64,000 bases of DNA. Source: Zonotrichia leucophrys gambelii. Its lineage: Eukaryota > Chordata > Aves > Passeriformes > Passerellidae. The translations under genes were made by a program, and so were the position numbers. Below, piece by piece: positions 1-13,355 of the stretch. The notes beneath the pieces were generated by a model. It ran no database searches. It was not told the origin of the DNA and saw nothing but the letters and a program-made list of their open reading frames with translations. The stretch spans positions 1,819,501 through 1,883,500 of the forward strand of contig NC_088174.1 in the NCBI RefSeq assembly GCF_028769735.1. Reading direction: 5' to 3'. How positions within the stretch are numbered: position 1 is the stretch's first letter; each line of letters begins with the position of its first letter.

Positions 1-1179
1 CTGCCCTAACTCCCAACATTTGTGCATGTTCAGCAGTGACTCATGAAATTATGAGCCAGGGCTGGTGACCTGCAGGAATTCAGTAGGAGACAAAAGAGAG
101 CTGAGCATTTGTGTGGGTAATTAGGACGTCCACATTTAGAAGGGGTCAAAGAAATACAGTATTAGAGGAGAAATACAAATTCATTGGGATTCAAAGTCAG
201 AAAACATGAGAAAAAATTCCCAGAAGTTGCTTAATATATTTTTATCCTATTGGCAACTTTTTGCACCTTTTCCTGAAACCTGTGGTCCTGGAAAATGCTG
301 GGTAATAAATGTAGCAGCAGCTGGGACAAGGAGTTCTTTTGGACAGGTTTGAATCCTGTGTTCACATATAACAAGCAACTTCAAAATCCTCATTGTGAAC
401 TGAGAACTAAAAGTTCTCACCTACATGTCCTGACAGTGAAGGAATAACTTTCTCAGGAGCATCAGTGTCACTGTGTACAGTGGGAGTGTCTGTACAACCT
501 GGAATAACCCAGACCCGTGCCAGGGCCCTGTCTGGAACACTCAGGGAGCATTTCAGAACTCCAGCACCATGCACTCCCTTTTCCCTGCATTCCCACATGG
601 ATGCAAAGAAGCTTTCCAGAACCTGACTCCTTCAAACTGGAGTCACCATTTGCTCATGGAAGAACACCTGGAATAGCAGAGGCAGAGGCAGGAGTGCTGG
701 AAATGCATCTTTCCTGACAGGAATCCCACACCTAAGGCTCCTTCTCTGGTTCAATTCTTTCTTCCCTTGTGTTGAAATCAAGCAGACAAATGGAAGAGCT
801 GCACTGAGGAGAAAATCTCATCTGCACAGGGAATCACTCACAAAGCTGTTTAAATATCCTCTGCTCTGGCACTCCTAGAGCTTGGTGCCAGCTCAGGACT
901 GTTTCTCTGGGGCACAGCTCAGATTTGCTCTCAAAATACAGGTAAGCAATCAGGTTTGGATTTGAGGGGCCCCTAAAAATCATCTGGTTCCAAGGGCAGA
1001 GATGAGACCCAAATCCAGACACAGCCCTGCTGTTCCAAGATTTCCCTGCCCCTCCTGTGTCCTGCTTTGAAAAGCCAGGTGTCTGCTGAGGAAGGCAGGA
1101 GCCTCCCTTGAAATGGGAAATGTAAACTGTAAACCCTCTTCCTCTGAATTATTGTCATTGTGGAGTTAAGGGGCTCTCA
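1..1179. other. no gene recognised
   Basis: Unique-looking sequence. The open frames are 61-67 aa without recognisable domains. Confidence 0.6.
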
Positions 1180-1710
1180 GGCAAAGATATGGGAGTAGGA
1201 ATAACAATTCTTTATTAGGAAAATTAAAAATACATATACAATAGTACAAAAAAAGGAAAACAAACCATTGACAGAGTGAGAGCAGTCCCTGTCCCCTGTG
1301 TGTCAGGGGGTGTCCCAGCCCCATCCATGGGGGCTCAGCCCTCCTGCAGTGCCAGCTGTGGCTCTGCTGCAGCAGGGATCCTGCACAAGGGGGGAGTTTT
1401 CCTCTGCAGCTCCAGGGCTGCTGCAGATGGGCCTGGGCTCCCTCTGGCCATGCAGGGCAGCAGAAAGCTGCTCCTCTGGCAATGCAGGGGGCAAAGGCTG
1501 CTGTGCTGGGCCAGGCCCAGATTGGATCCAGGGAGGAATGCTTGGCTCCTCCCCTGGGCGGAGCATCTCCCCATGGGATGCTGGGATTGGATCAGCCCTG
1601 CAGGGACACTCAGTGGCTGTGGACAGCAGAGATCTGCTGGAGGGAGGGTTGGCTGCGGGAGAGAGAAAGAAAAAACTGCCCTATGAACAGAATGTGGTAT
1701 TTTCTGGGGT
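1180..1710 (-). mobile_element. LTR-like element, minus strand
   Basis: An AT-rich left end with TTCTTTATTAGG (polyadenylation signal on the reverse strand) leads into a GC-rich body to about 1680. This layout fits an endogenous retrovirus LTR read on the minus strand. It directly abuts the next LTR-like block, so one may have inserted beside or into the other. Family not assigned. Confidence 0.4.
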
Positions 1711-1714
1711 CCCC

Positions 1715-2115
1715 TGATGAAGGGAGGAGTGATGAATCTGACTCCATGTTCTCAGAAGGCTAATTTATTATTTTATGTTACTATATTATATTAAAGAATA
1801 CTAGAATAAACTATACTAAAGAATAGAGAAAGGATACAGACAGAAGGCTAAAAGATAATAATTAAAAATTCATTACTCCTTCCAGAGTCCTGACACAGCC
1901 TGACTGTAATTGGTCATTAAGTAAAAACAATTCACAGGAAACCAATCAAACACCCACCTGTTGGTAAACAATGTCTAAACACATTCCAAAGCAGCAAAAC
2001 ACAGGAGAAGCAAATCAGATAATTATTGTTTTCATTTTTCTCTGAGGCTTCGCAGTTTCCCAGGAGCAAAATCCTGGGCAAAGAGATTTTTCAGAAAATA
2101 TGACAGTGACAACAG
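1715..2115 (-). mobile_element. solo LTR, family 1, copy 1
   Basis: Shares with the copies at 15.5, 18.6 and 27.6 kb the order ACTCCATG, CAGAAGGCT, an AT-rich ATTTATTATTTTAT stretch, ATTGGTCATTAA or a variant, CACCTGTTG, TTATTGTTT, TCTGAGGCTTC and AAATCCTGG. The reverse strand carries AATAAA near the end, so the LTR lies on the minus strand. No retroviral gene is nearby, so it is a solo LTR. Confidence 0.7.
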
Positions 2116-2527
2116 CAGAGAATTGTCCCAGTTCTAACAGATGGGGATAGAACACACACCCCTGGCCACATCTTGCATTTCCAACCTAAGACACCTACAA
2201 CCCTGGGCTTCCTCCTGAGGGATTTGCTGGTTTCCACACCCAAAAGCTGCTAGAGAAGGCAGTTCTGGAGACATTCACAGCCATTTTGTTAATTCTCCCA
2301 AGAAGCTGACTATTAATTTGGCAGCTTCCCAGGAATATTGATGCACGAACTACCACATCTGCAAGGTACTGTGTTCAGGAACTGCTTTACAAATCAGCTT
2401 CTTGATGGGTTTTGAGTTTTCATCTTTGCCAGGGGACAAGAAGCCAAGGAAATTGCTGTGATTAATGTTTTATACTCAGGATTTTGAGGAAGGGGTCAGT
2501 GCATGTCATCAACAAATCTCTGTCCCA
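2116..2527. other. no gene recognised
   Basis: Spacer between the LTR and the CR1 end; nothing recognised. Confidence 0.6.
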
Positions 2528-2800
2528 TGGAATCACAGAATATTCTGGGCTGGAAGGGATCCATCAGGATCATCCAGTCCAATCCTGGCCCTGCCCATAC
2601 CGCCCAACAACCCCACCCTGGGCATCCCTGGCAGTGCTGTCCAAACCCTCCTGGAGCTCTGGCAGCCTCGGGCTGTGCCCATTCCCTGGGCAGTGCCAGC
2701 ACCCTCTGGGGACACAGCCTTTCCCTAAAATCCAACCCAAACCTGCCCTGGCCCAGCCTGGGTGAGGGAATGGTGTGAACAGCACCCATGGGGGGTTCAG
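2528..2800 (-). mobile_element. CR1-type LINE 3' end, 5'-truncated
   Basis: GGAATCACAGAATATTCTGG, then GCTGGAAGGGATCC and CATCCAGTCCAA, is the reverse complement of the typical 3' end of bird CR1 elements. The following GC-rich sequence with CCTGGCAGTGCTGTCC continues the element's 3' part. It is too short to encode a protein. Confidence 0.8.
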
Positions 2801-5800
2801 TGTTCTTTTAGGCAGCACACACACTGGCAATTCAGTCTCCAAAACTGCTCATATTGCCTTCATTAAAGAATGGTTCCTGAGGTTTTTTTTCTGACTTAAA
2901 ATACCTTTGAAAAGAACAAATTCAGTGAGCCAAAATGGACTTCATGGCCTCTGTCAAGTCTGTAAGAAGTGGAGACCTGATTTGCTCTTACATCACTGTA
3001 AATCAGTATGAGCCACCAGAGAGTTTGCTCACACAAGAAAAGGGAACCAGACCCTCATTTTAGGTTCTCCTGACCATTTGTGACCCCTGTTTTTCAAGAC
3101 CAACAATACATAGCCTGGTTTCAGGCATCCTAATCGACCAAGGCTTTTATTTTTTATGTTAATTTATTCAGCACTCATAAAGTCTTCCTGTGGTTAATTA
3201 GAGAACTCACTGGAGCCTGTCTAAAGATTTTATAAATATGAACACATTATCTCTTATTGTATCTCTTTTCCCTGCCTATTAATCTCACAACAATTAAAGT
3301 AAATGTTTCTTCAAGAAAAAAGCTTCTAGGAAACTCCATGCTAAAAGGCAACAATTATTCCCAAGTTCATTCTTAAGGGAAAGAAGAACCCAAATGCTAC
3401 AAACCAACAAAAAAGTGGTAGAGAGAGAACATGTTGGAGACCAAGCTGCTCATTTTATACCAGGATGTGATGTTACACCAGTATGAACATGAACTGGAAC
3501 TGGAAAGAGATTAAATCCCCCCTTGGATAAATGCCTTGACCATCCCATGACACTGAGGAGCTCCTTTAACTTTGTTCCTTGAATACCCAAGGTCTAAGTA
3601 AGCAGAACAGATCCTGGAAAAACTGGAACCAAAATAATTCATGGCTTTTCCTGGAGATAAATTTGATTCTCCAGTAACTCAGCTCTAGTGAGAAAAAGTT
3701 CAAGTTCAAAGAGCTTCCACACCTTGAAACAGAATAAAAAAAATCAAGGGAACTTTTGGGTAGGTAAATATCTCTGCATATAAATATCTCTGCATATCCT
3801 GCACTGGCCCTGAGACCTTCAAAGGCTCGTGGCTGAGGAAATGCTCTGCAAAACAAATCAATCCCTGCTGGACCAAATCAATCCTGGCTGAAGCTGCAGG
3901 AAGGATCCCATGCTATGGAGCAGCAAGAATGCTGATGATAGGAACTGAAATATTTCTCAGACACTCCAAAAATTATTGGAGACCACACTCCAAGAATTGG
4001 CACAGGCATTCTGAGGGATGGTTCTTTACCAGCACATTCTGCTGCATGCTTGAAGGAGGTGTTTGAGACAGGAACAGGGGAGGGAATATGCAAAAGAGCC
4101 ATTATCAACATTTACTTGCTCTTCCACAATTCAGTGGAGCAGCACAAAGTAAATTTAGCTCTGAGAAAAGGCTTCATGCAGAATCCTGCAGAACTCAGTT
4201 CCTCTCAACAATATTGAAGGTCAAATTCAGGAATCAAGAACTCTTGTCTAAGTGAGGATAAAGATCAAATATAACTAATATTTATTCTCTGGAACATAAT
4301 CACAGACAGTGGTTGACTTCATTAAACAACTTCTCTGGTCAATTCTGATTTCGTGCACTTAAATAATTCCATAGATGAGTCAAATGGATTCAAGAGAAAT
4401 GGCCCTGAAAATTGAAATTGCTCCTTGTGTAACTGAACGTTGCTTTTGCAAATTCCCCTGTGGTTTCACATGGAGACAGAATCTTTCAGCACTTCCTCAT
4501 CTCAGCTGCTCAATATTGGGATTTGTTCAAACACTGCTGTGCTCCTCTTTATCAACATTGAAAGGCAGAATTATTTCATAACCCTGTGTGTCCACTGAAG
4601 ACTTCACTTCACTGGGGAAGGAGTTTATTCATCTAAAATCACCACATTTACAACAAGGCTGGATGAAAACACATCCAAAAGGAGAACTCCCACTTCTCTC
4701 CTTGATTTTTTGCAGTGTATTTCATTTACCTGATCAGTACAAAGCATGCAGTTGGCTGGCAACCTGCTCAAGCTCATTTTTCCCCAGCGCAGAATGAAGA
4801 TTTCTACAACACAAACAGTCCTGTTAATTCTGGGAGCTGGGCTAGATTAGATTAGATTTAAAGTCTTGGAAAAGAAAATGAGCTTCAGCCACAATCTTGA
4901 CAGCAAAATAACAATGTCTAAGTTTATGTCGGCTCTTCAGAGCCCACAAAATAAACACTGGCCTAATAATCTCATTAGGAACTAATTCCATGAGCTGGCC
5001 ATTCCAGGATGACCTCACTGATAAACAATCCCAAGTATTTCTTGCCTGCTTGGACTGTACACTGCAGATATCAGATGAGAAAGGAAAAGTATAGGTTTGA
5101 ATTACAGTGCATAAGTGAGTTCTACTGCTGTAATCCTACTTCTCTGCTATTTTTATAATCACAGGAGTGTTCTATTTCATTTTCCCCAAGGTGAATGGCA
5201 CAAAAGCATATGGAATAAAATGAATTTGCCTTCTTTAGGACTATTTTATCATCTTACTTTACCAGACAAGTAATGCAAATTTCTTATCTCCTGCACAGCA
5301 AATCTTTCTAGCCTTTATTCTACATTATTGTGCATGTAGCCATATACACAGTCTCATACATACAAATTTAAACAGTGAGAACAGTATTTGAAGACCCAAA
5401 GAGAAAAAAAAATGAGGTGGGTTATGTAAAAATAGTCCTGATTACAAAGGCAAACAGCAACATTACCACAAGGGCAACATTCACTCGGAATGTGCATTTA
5501 TATTAACTCTTTTTAATAGATACTTCCTCCCATTTGCTTTCATTTCAGAAGCTGCATTTAAATTTGCTCTCTGTGTTTGCTCACAGAATAAAAGTTTGTC
5601 AGAATTGTCACTCACTCTGTTACCCCTCAAGAGAAAAACTGGAGTCATTACTGAACCAAGTGCTGACCTGGAACCAATAATTCATTTTTTTAAAAATTAT
5701 TTATCCCTACCTAGCTAATAAATCACTACAGAAACAAACCCAGATTCAGAATATCCATCTAAACAATTAGATGTATAGGCCTCTGGCAGGCCTGGGGAGG

Positions 5801-5929
5801 GACTGAGTGCTTTTGACAAGGCACAGCCCCAGCAGTGAGGGGTGAATGTTCCTGGGGTTCCATGGCCAAGGGGAAGCTCCCTGCTCCCAAACCCTTGGCA
5901 TGTGCTCATGCAGTCAGTGGCAAACAGCA
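2801..5929. other. no gene recognised
   Basis: AT-rich intergenic DNA. Open frames are at most 96 aa with no family likeness. Confidence 0.6.
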
Positions 5930-6735
5930 GGAATGAGCAGAGGCAGGAATGAGCTGAGGTAGGAATGAGCTGAGGTAGGAATGGGCTGAGGTAGGAATGG
6001 GCTGAGGTAGGAATGGGCTGAGGTGGGAATGGGCTGAGGTGGGAATGGGCTGAGGTGGGAATGGCTGAGGTAGGAATGAGCTGAGGTAGGAATGGGCTGA
6101 GGTAGGAATGGCTGAGGTAGGAATGAGCTGAGGTGGGAATGGGCTGAGGTAGGAATGGGCTGAGGCGGGAATGAGCTGAGGTGGGAATGGGCTGAGGTGG
6201 GAATGGGCTGAGGTAGGAATGGGCTGAGGTGGGAATGGGCTGAGGTGGGAATGAGCTGAGGTAGGAATGGGCTGAGGTGGGAATGATATGAGGTGGGAAT
6301 GGGCTGAGGTAGGAATGGCTGAGGTGGGAATGAGCTGAGGTGGGAATGGGCTGAGGTGGGAATGAGCTGAGGCGGGAATGAGCTGAGGTGGGAATGAGCA
6401 GAGGAAGGAGTGAACAGAGGCAGGAATGAACAGGCAGGAATGACCAGAGGTAGGAATGACCAGGTAGGAATGAACAGGCAGGAATGAGCAGGGGCAGGAA
6501 TGAGCAGGCAGGAATGACCAGGAATGAGCAGGTAGGAATGACCAGAGGCAGGAATGACCAGGTAGGAATGACCAGAGGTAAGAATGACCAGGTAGGAATG
6601 AGCAGGCAGGAATGACCAGGTAGGAATAAGCAGAGATAGAAATGACCAGGCAGGAATGAGCAGGCAGGAATAAGCAGAGATAGAAATGACCAGGCAGGAA
6701 TGAGCAGGCAGGAATGAGCAGGAAGGCTGCATGAT
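5930..6735. repeat. 16-bp G-rich minisatellite
   Basis: About 50 units of GCTGAGGTAGGAATGG (16 bp, some 15 bp) to about 6410, passing into a related GACCAGGTAGGAAT variant to 6735. Minus-strand frames of 320-366 aa across it are repeat read-through rich in PTSAHS motifs. Confidence 0.95.
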
Positions 6736-6963
6736 GGATGCAGGAACGCTGCGTGCAGGAAGGCTGGATGAAATAACGCCGGATGCAAGAACGCTGGATG
6801 GTCTCCCAGGGACATCCAGCGGTGGCACTGGGGAAGTCAGAGCTATCCCGGATCCCTGGTCCTGCAGGGCTCTTGCGGCCACACAGAGCCCGCAAAGCGG
6901 GATCCGGGACTCCCTTCGCTATTGCCATGTGACAGGCAGAGCTCTGCAAACCGCAGCGTTGAT

Positions 6964-7132
6964 GGATAAAAATAAAAATAAAAAAATATAAAAATTAAAA
7001 TAAAAATAAAAATAAAATAAAAATTAAAATATAAAATAAAATAAAATAAAATAAAAATAAAAATAAATTTAAAATAAAAATAAAAATAAAAATAAAAATA
7101 AAAATAAAAATAAAAGTAAATAAAAATAAATC
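6964..7132. repeat. (AAAATA)n-type A/T simple repeat
   Basis: A run of AAATA and AAAATA units with few interruptions, 230 bp after the 16-bp minisatellite. It has a purine-rich plus strand. Confidence 0.95.
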
Positions 7133-10100
7133 CAAGTCAAAAGCCCAGGAGCAGCTTTGCCAAGAGGCTTCCAGGGGCTCTGACACCCGGGAATGTCCAG
7201 CACACAGCACAGTGAAAGCTGCCCAGATTCCAGGCTAGATTTTCATGTTAGATTTAATTCATGCTGTTTACATCAGCCCACGGAGGTTCCTGAGGAGTGT
7301 CAGGGCACCTTTGAAGCTGTGTCCCTCCCCTTGGGTCCCTGCTCGGCAGAGATTCAGAGGTGACAGTGTGGCCTCTCCCTGGGTCAGTGAGATCCAGACT
7401 CCAGATTGGTGTCTGGCAGGGCCAGGGCAGGGGCTGACAGCCCCGTCTGACACACAGGGAGGTTTGAAACAAGCACAGAGGAAAGGATGGCAAACCAGGG
7501 AATGACAAGAAACCTACAGATTATCCACCCTCCTTCCCTCACAGTTCAAGATACTATTTCTAAATGGAAAGGATCTGTTCAAGATACTATTTCTAAATAG
7601 AAAAGGTCAAAGTGAATTCTTAATAATCATTTTTAAAGGTAGAATTAAGAATTTTAGCCTGATATGAAGAAGCCCAAGCTCAAGCCCTGTCCTTCCTGTT
7701 CCTCAGTGCTCATTCCCACAAATTCTCCCCCCTGGTACTGGAGCTGTGCAGCCTCAGCTCCCACAGCCTGGCACACTGGGCTGGACATTGCATTCCCAAA
7801 GGAGATTTGGGCCTCTTTCTTTTAGAACTTTTGTGCAAATAAGTGGGAATGAATTCAAAGGCTTATCAATACCTGATTTGCCATTTTTTGGCTGAATCAT
7901 TTAGGAACTCCAGCTCCCTTCCTTCAGGAAAACCCAGTTTTCCCAGGCTTTGCTTTGCCTTTCTCCTACAGAGCCAGGGTGGGTGGAATGTTCTCAATGT
8001 TCTATTACCCAGGTCAGCAGCTTTAAAAGTCCCTTTCTATCTACGATTAAATGTCCTCCTTCAAGACTGCAGGTGGTTATGTCACGGTGGACGGGACATT
8101 TTAAAAGTTTCTTCCTCATCTCTCAACTTTTGTTAAACTCTAGGAGAAGTTATGGAGGGAGAGAGGCAGGAAAGGTTTAAGCATTAATTAAAATTATGTG
8201 GGAATTAATTTTTTCATTCAGATCTTTATGCTTAAGAGACTGGGCATTTACTTGTCATGAAGTGTTCTAAAATGCCAAACTCTCAAAACAGTGATTATAT
8301 TTAATAAAAAGCAGGCTACTGTGATCTGGGACCTACCTCAATATCTAATAATTGAGTTCATTTTAAAACATTGGCTCAAGATAAACTTGTAACTTCAAAG
8401 AGAAATGAGAAGTCAATGAGAAAGCTCTTGGAGCAGCATCACCACTGTAAACAGTGAGGTCAATGTAAAAATTCAAATGAAATGGCAAAAAACCATTTCT
8501 GAGGCCCTGAATTCACAGGGGACTTTAATTTGTTGGGTTTGGTGATTTTTTTTTTTTCAAAATTGTCTTCTAAATTGCAGAAAACTGATGAGTAATATTT
8601 AATCTTCATGTTTGGGGATGGGATTTAAAAGTGCCCTCTGGACTGTAACTAATTCAGTGTAACACAAGCACAGTAAAGCAATGAAATTTCTGTTCTGACA
8701 CTGCCAAACTGGCTGGGGGAGAGTTCAGGTGGAAACTGCACCTTCTGTGTTTTACAATGGGCTTTTTATTTCAGGTTCTAAACTCTTCTGACCAGGGCTT
8801 TGAAGACAAAGGCTGTTAATTGAGTTCTAGGGGTATGGAAAAAAACCCATAAGATTCCAAATTTACTTTATCAAAATGTTATGGAGTAAAATGAATTGTA
8901 ATTAAAGTAAAATGGCCTGAAGGATATTGCTAATGGTCAATGCCTTTCTTTATATAACAGCTGGGGCTTTATTTTAGCAATTATTCTAATATTTACTGTA
9001 CTCATAAATAAATAAATAAAAAGATAAGTCCCCCACTGGTGGGATGTGTAATATCTCTTTATATTTTGGGTCCTTATAATAAGTTAAAAGGTTTAAAACC
9101 CAAAGGAACTCACTCATGCCACAGGTAGAGTTGTTCTAATGGGATTTCTTTGTGTTTAAACTCTGTGAAACTCCACATTTCTCCTCAAAGGTGGACTGAC
9201 TTCAAACAGACCTTGAGCAAAGCAGACAAACTGAAGTTCCCTCAGATAAATATGGCTCATCTGGAATTTGAGCTACAATGGAGGCTGGAAATGCAATTCC
9301 TCCCTGTGGAGGGGACAGTGTGTGCTGGAGCCTCATCCCCTCCCAGCTGGAATGCCAAAGGGATCTGCTGGGGGCTCCTGCCTGACCCCAGGGACAAACC
9401 CAGCCCAGGCTGAGCTGTGCTGAGCTCCCTGTGCCAACAGCAGCTCCCCATTCCCTCCTGGAGCAGCCATTCCATGCAGATCCCTGGATCCCTGCCAGCT
9501 GATGGGATCTGGATCCCCTGCAGTGGGTTTGATCCCCATGGTTTGATCCTGGTCCTTGGGCACAGCTGCTGAGCACTGAGCCAGGCTTTATTCTGGACTG
9601 AGCTCTGCAGCTCCCACCCAAACCTTGCTCTGCCAACAGCACCCAGGAGCTGCTCCAGGGCTGAGTGAACCCTTGTGACCCTCAAATACAAGATTTCTAC
9701 AAAGCACCACAAGCCATTAGGAAAGGAGCCTTTAAAGCTTTAGGAGAAGCTGGAATTGTTAAAGGCACCTGGCTGAGCTCCTGGGGAGTGCACAGGGCCA
9801 GCTCAGCCTTTGCCTCCACCCCTCTGCAGTCAAAGAACCTCAATCTGGCCAGGTGGAAATATTCCTGACTCTGCCATTTAGCTGTGCTGGTGACAAACCA
9901 GAGAGTGCTTGTCAAGCTCAGCCCTAATCTACTGAGAAAAGCTGCCATGGTCACCTCAGAGGAACTTTGATCAGTGTGATGTGGAGCTACATCTGAGCAG
10001 AGGTAACAAAAGCCAGTTGGGTTCATTGTGCTACCCAGGCTGTTAAATAAATCCCTGGTCAGCTTTCATCTCTAAATATGCAATTACATTGCACATCATC

Positions 10101-12639
10101 TGTCCCTGAGGAGCAGCCAAAGGGTCTGGCAAAGGCACTGCTGTGCCAGCCCTGCTGTCCTGCGGGGCTGACACTCCTCTGACAGCTTTGGGTAAATCCC
10201 CCCGTGGTGAAGGCACAGGAACACACCTGCCAGGCCAGGTGCCAAACTCACAAATATCCTGTTCTGCACAGTCTAAGTGGGCACTGATTACCTTGTCACC
10301 TCTCAATACCTGTCTCTTTATTTTTTAAAAAATAATCTGGTTTATAATATATTATATCATTAATATAATTAATAATTAATATATTAATATAATATACAAT
10401 GTAGATTTTTTTTAATAATCTTGTTTTTAATTTGCCTTGCAGGGGAAATTTTGCTTTCCGGCCTTATTGCAACCCATTCCCTAATTGAGATGTCAGGGTT
10501 GTCATTGCTTCATGGTGCACCCTCACAGGCCTTGATACACTCTCATTCCAAATAGTTCAGTGTTTTCAGATTCTATAAGTTCACAAAAATTCTTGTTTCT
10601 GAACTCTTCTGGTGAACTGCAAAGTGCATTTACAAATAAACACAAACCAGTCCACAAAACATTTTTTGCTACCTGGTGGTTCATGAAAAGTTCTAACTTG
10701 ACTGTGACAATTCCAATTGTATCATTAGCTATCAAAAAATGAAAAATAAGATTATCCACTGCATCTTTCAGTATTGAATAACTTTAAAAGTGTTTGGAAG
10801 GTGTTTTGTCTATAGTTTGTTCTGATATTATAGTAATTACATTCTTCCAGCAAAGCAGGCATGAAAACAAGAAATGCCTTCTCTCATCACAGTCCCTCAG
10901 ACTCCATCAATGCCTTTTGGTGACAGCAGAAAATGATTGTCTATGCTTAAACCCTCGGTGGCTCTGAACAAATTTCATAAAAACTTGCAGCTGTTGAAGA
11001 TTTTCTGTCTGAAATTGGCCTCCTGTCATTTAAAAAGTAACAAAACTAAGGCTAGCTTCAAACCATGTTGAGGAGAAAGACAAGGTTTCCTGTGCAGGAA
11101 TTGAAGGTATTTGGAGGATCTATGGCTTAGAGGTGGAGATGCTTTGTCTCTTCCAGGTGAATATTCCAGATGTGGCAGCACAATTGCATAGGCAGAGCAG
11201 TTTCCAGTGATTAATGCTTTGTCCTTGGGCACCACGCTGCACTTCAGCTCTCCGAGTTCCCCATTTAAATGCAAATGCCCTCAGAGAAAAGGCAGCTCCA
11301 TGGCAGTGCCATAAGTTTAGCAGGAGCTCCCATTGTGGTGCCTCTTAATCAGGGCAACTCCTGCACAAAGGTGACTGACAAGGCAGCTCCTTCATCCCTG
11401 GTGAAATCAAAATAGCTCACTCCATAATTCCAGAATGGTTCTGGGCACCAGGTTCAACAAGGTCTTTGTGAATGAGATAATTCAGCCACTTCTGCAGCTT
11501 CCCTAGTTCAAGATAAATGAGTTCCTTTATCTGCAGGTTTTTTACTATTACTCTTCTTAATGATCTGAATTACTTCTCCAGTTTTAAAGATGTACATTTT
11601 AAGTGACCTGGCAGATTTGACATCCTCCCACTTCATCCTTTGGATCATTTTTGCCTCAGCAGTGATTCTGTGCTGGGTACAGGCTCTGCCCTTGGTTCTT
11701 TCCACAGAGAAAGAATGGGGAGATAGAAGGGAGTTGTTTCTGGATACCACATTTAAATTCCTTTTACATTAGCTATTTGTGTGTTCATCAAACATTTATT
11801 CAAAGTAATCAGGAGAAACAATTTCCTTATCCCTGGAAGCACCACAAGCAGAGTTAAATCTTTGAGGAACAAGCTGTTGCTGCCACTGAATCACTCCCTA
11901 GCTGCTGCTATTCAAGCCCTCCCAGAAGCAAACTAAACCAATTCCCAGATGCTCCCAGATTCCAGCTCCTGAATGAACTTCATTCCAAGATGCAGTTTAT
12001 TTCCCATGGTTAGGATGAAGCTCTGATGTAATAGAGATTTTAGCAATGCACTGAGTCATGCTGGGCTCCAAAATCTCTCTGGGCTGCTCTGCTGGTCACT
12101 AAACTGATAAACCAGGGTGACTTTATCATCTCTGAATCCCGCTGCAGGAGTTTGGGATCCAAGCCTCACAGAGACAGAGGCAAGGAGAAAACCAATCTTC
12201 CCAAGTGCAGGCACAGAAAGGTTGAAGGAGATCCTAAAGCAGAGGACACAGGGGTAATTTCATCCAAACCAGAGATTTCAATCATTTCAATTTGGCCCCA
12301 CTAATTACTCCAGTACAAGGTTTGTTTTGAAATACAGGATGAAGGGATGCCCCATGAAAATAAGAGACTTTGTAGATAACACTGACTAAAGAGATGAGAC
12401 AGAGCTGCTTGAACATTAACATCGTTCACAAATTACTTCTGAGGCTTGGAAATAATATTTGTTTTCTGTTTGGATGTAAGAAACTCTGTGACTGTAACTG
12501 TGTTAACCTTCCTACTGCTCCAAATGCAGTCTCCTAAAAGGGACAGGTCTCCCTCAAGTGAGGGAAAACGCGGTTCAAATATTTATCCATGGAATGAACT
12601 GGATCAGTCTAAACTTAGAGGAGGTGGGAGAGGAGGGAC
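7133..12639. other. no gene recognised
   Basis: Mostly AT-rich intergenic DNA with a GC-richer patch at about 9300-9660 that opens minus-strand frames of up to 151 aa. Those frames have no domain, and the patch reads like old repeat or non-coding GC-rich DNA. Confidence 0.55.
10320..10415. repeat. AT-rich low-complexity tract
   Basis: Almost pure A/T with TAATATAATTAATAATTAAT-like words, prone to form hairpins. No gene function seen. Confidence 0.8.
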
Positions 12640-13355
12640 ACTGCAGAACTGGACATGGGACAGGATGGACACTGCAGCCCTGGACATGGGACAGGATGGA
12701 CACTGCAGAACTGGACAGGGGACAGGATGGACACTGCATCCCTGGACACAGGACAGGATGGACACTGCAGAACTGGACAGGGGACAGGATGGACACTGCA
12801 GAACTGGACAGGGGACAGGATGGACACTGCAGAACTGGAGATGGGACAGGATGGACACTGCAGCCCTGGACACAGGACAGGATGGACACTGCAGCCCTGG
12901 ACAGGGGACAGGATGGACACTGCAGAACTGGAGATGGGACAGGATGGACACCGCAGTCCTGGAGGTTGGACAGGATGGACACTGCAGAACTGGACATGGG
13001 ACAGGATGGACACTGCAGTCCTGGAGGTTGGACAGGATGGACACTGCAGAACTGGACATGGGACAGGATGGACACTGCAGTCCTGGAGGTGGGACAGGAT
13101 GGACACTGCAGAACTGGACATGGGACAGGATGGACACTGCAGCCCTGGACATGGGACAGGATGGACACTGCAGAACTGGACATGGGACAGGATGGACACT
13201 GCAGCCCTGGACATGGGACAGGATGGACACTGCAGAACTGGAGGTGGGACAGGATGGACACTGCAGTCCTGGACACAGGACAGGATGGACACTGCAGAAC
13301 TGGAGGTGGGACAGGATGGACACTGCAGCCCTGGACATGGGACAGGATGGACACA
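12640..13355. repeat. 31-bp minisatellite with 62-bp dimer pattern
   Basis: About 23 units with the core GACAGGATGGACACTGCAG; successive cores are 31 bp apart. Units alternate between an AACTGGA and a CCCTGGA or TCCTGGA segment through much of the array, giving a 62-bp higher-order period. Because 31 is not a multiple of three, the frame shifts each unit, which keeps several frames open for 225-325 aa on both strands. Confidence 0.95.

Noticed and set aside
5715..6949. Minus-strand open frames of 322-366 aa rich in PTSAHS repeats
   Set aside because: They lie entirely on the 16-bp minisatellite; multiple frames are open at once, which is a by-product of the repeat, not a gene.
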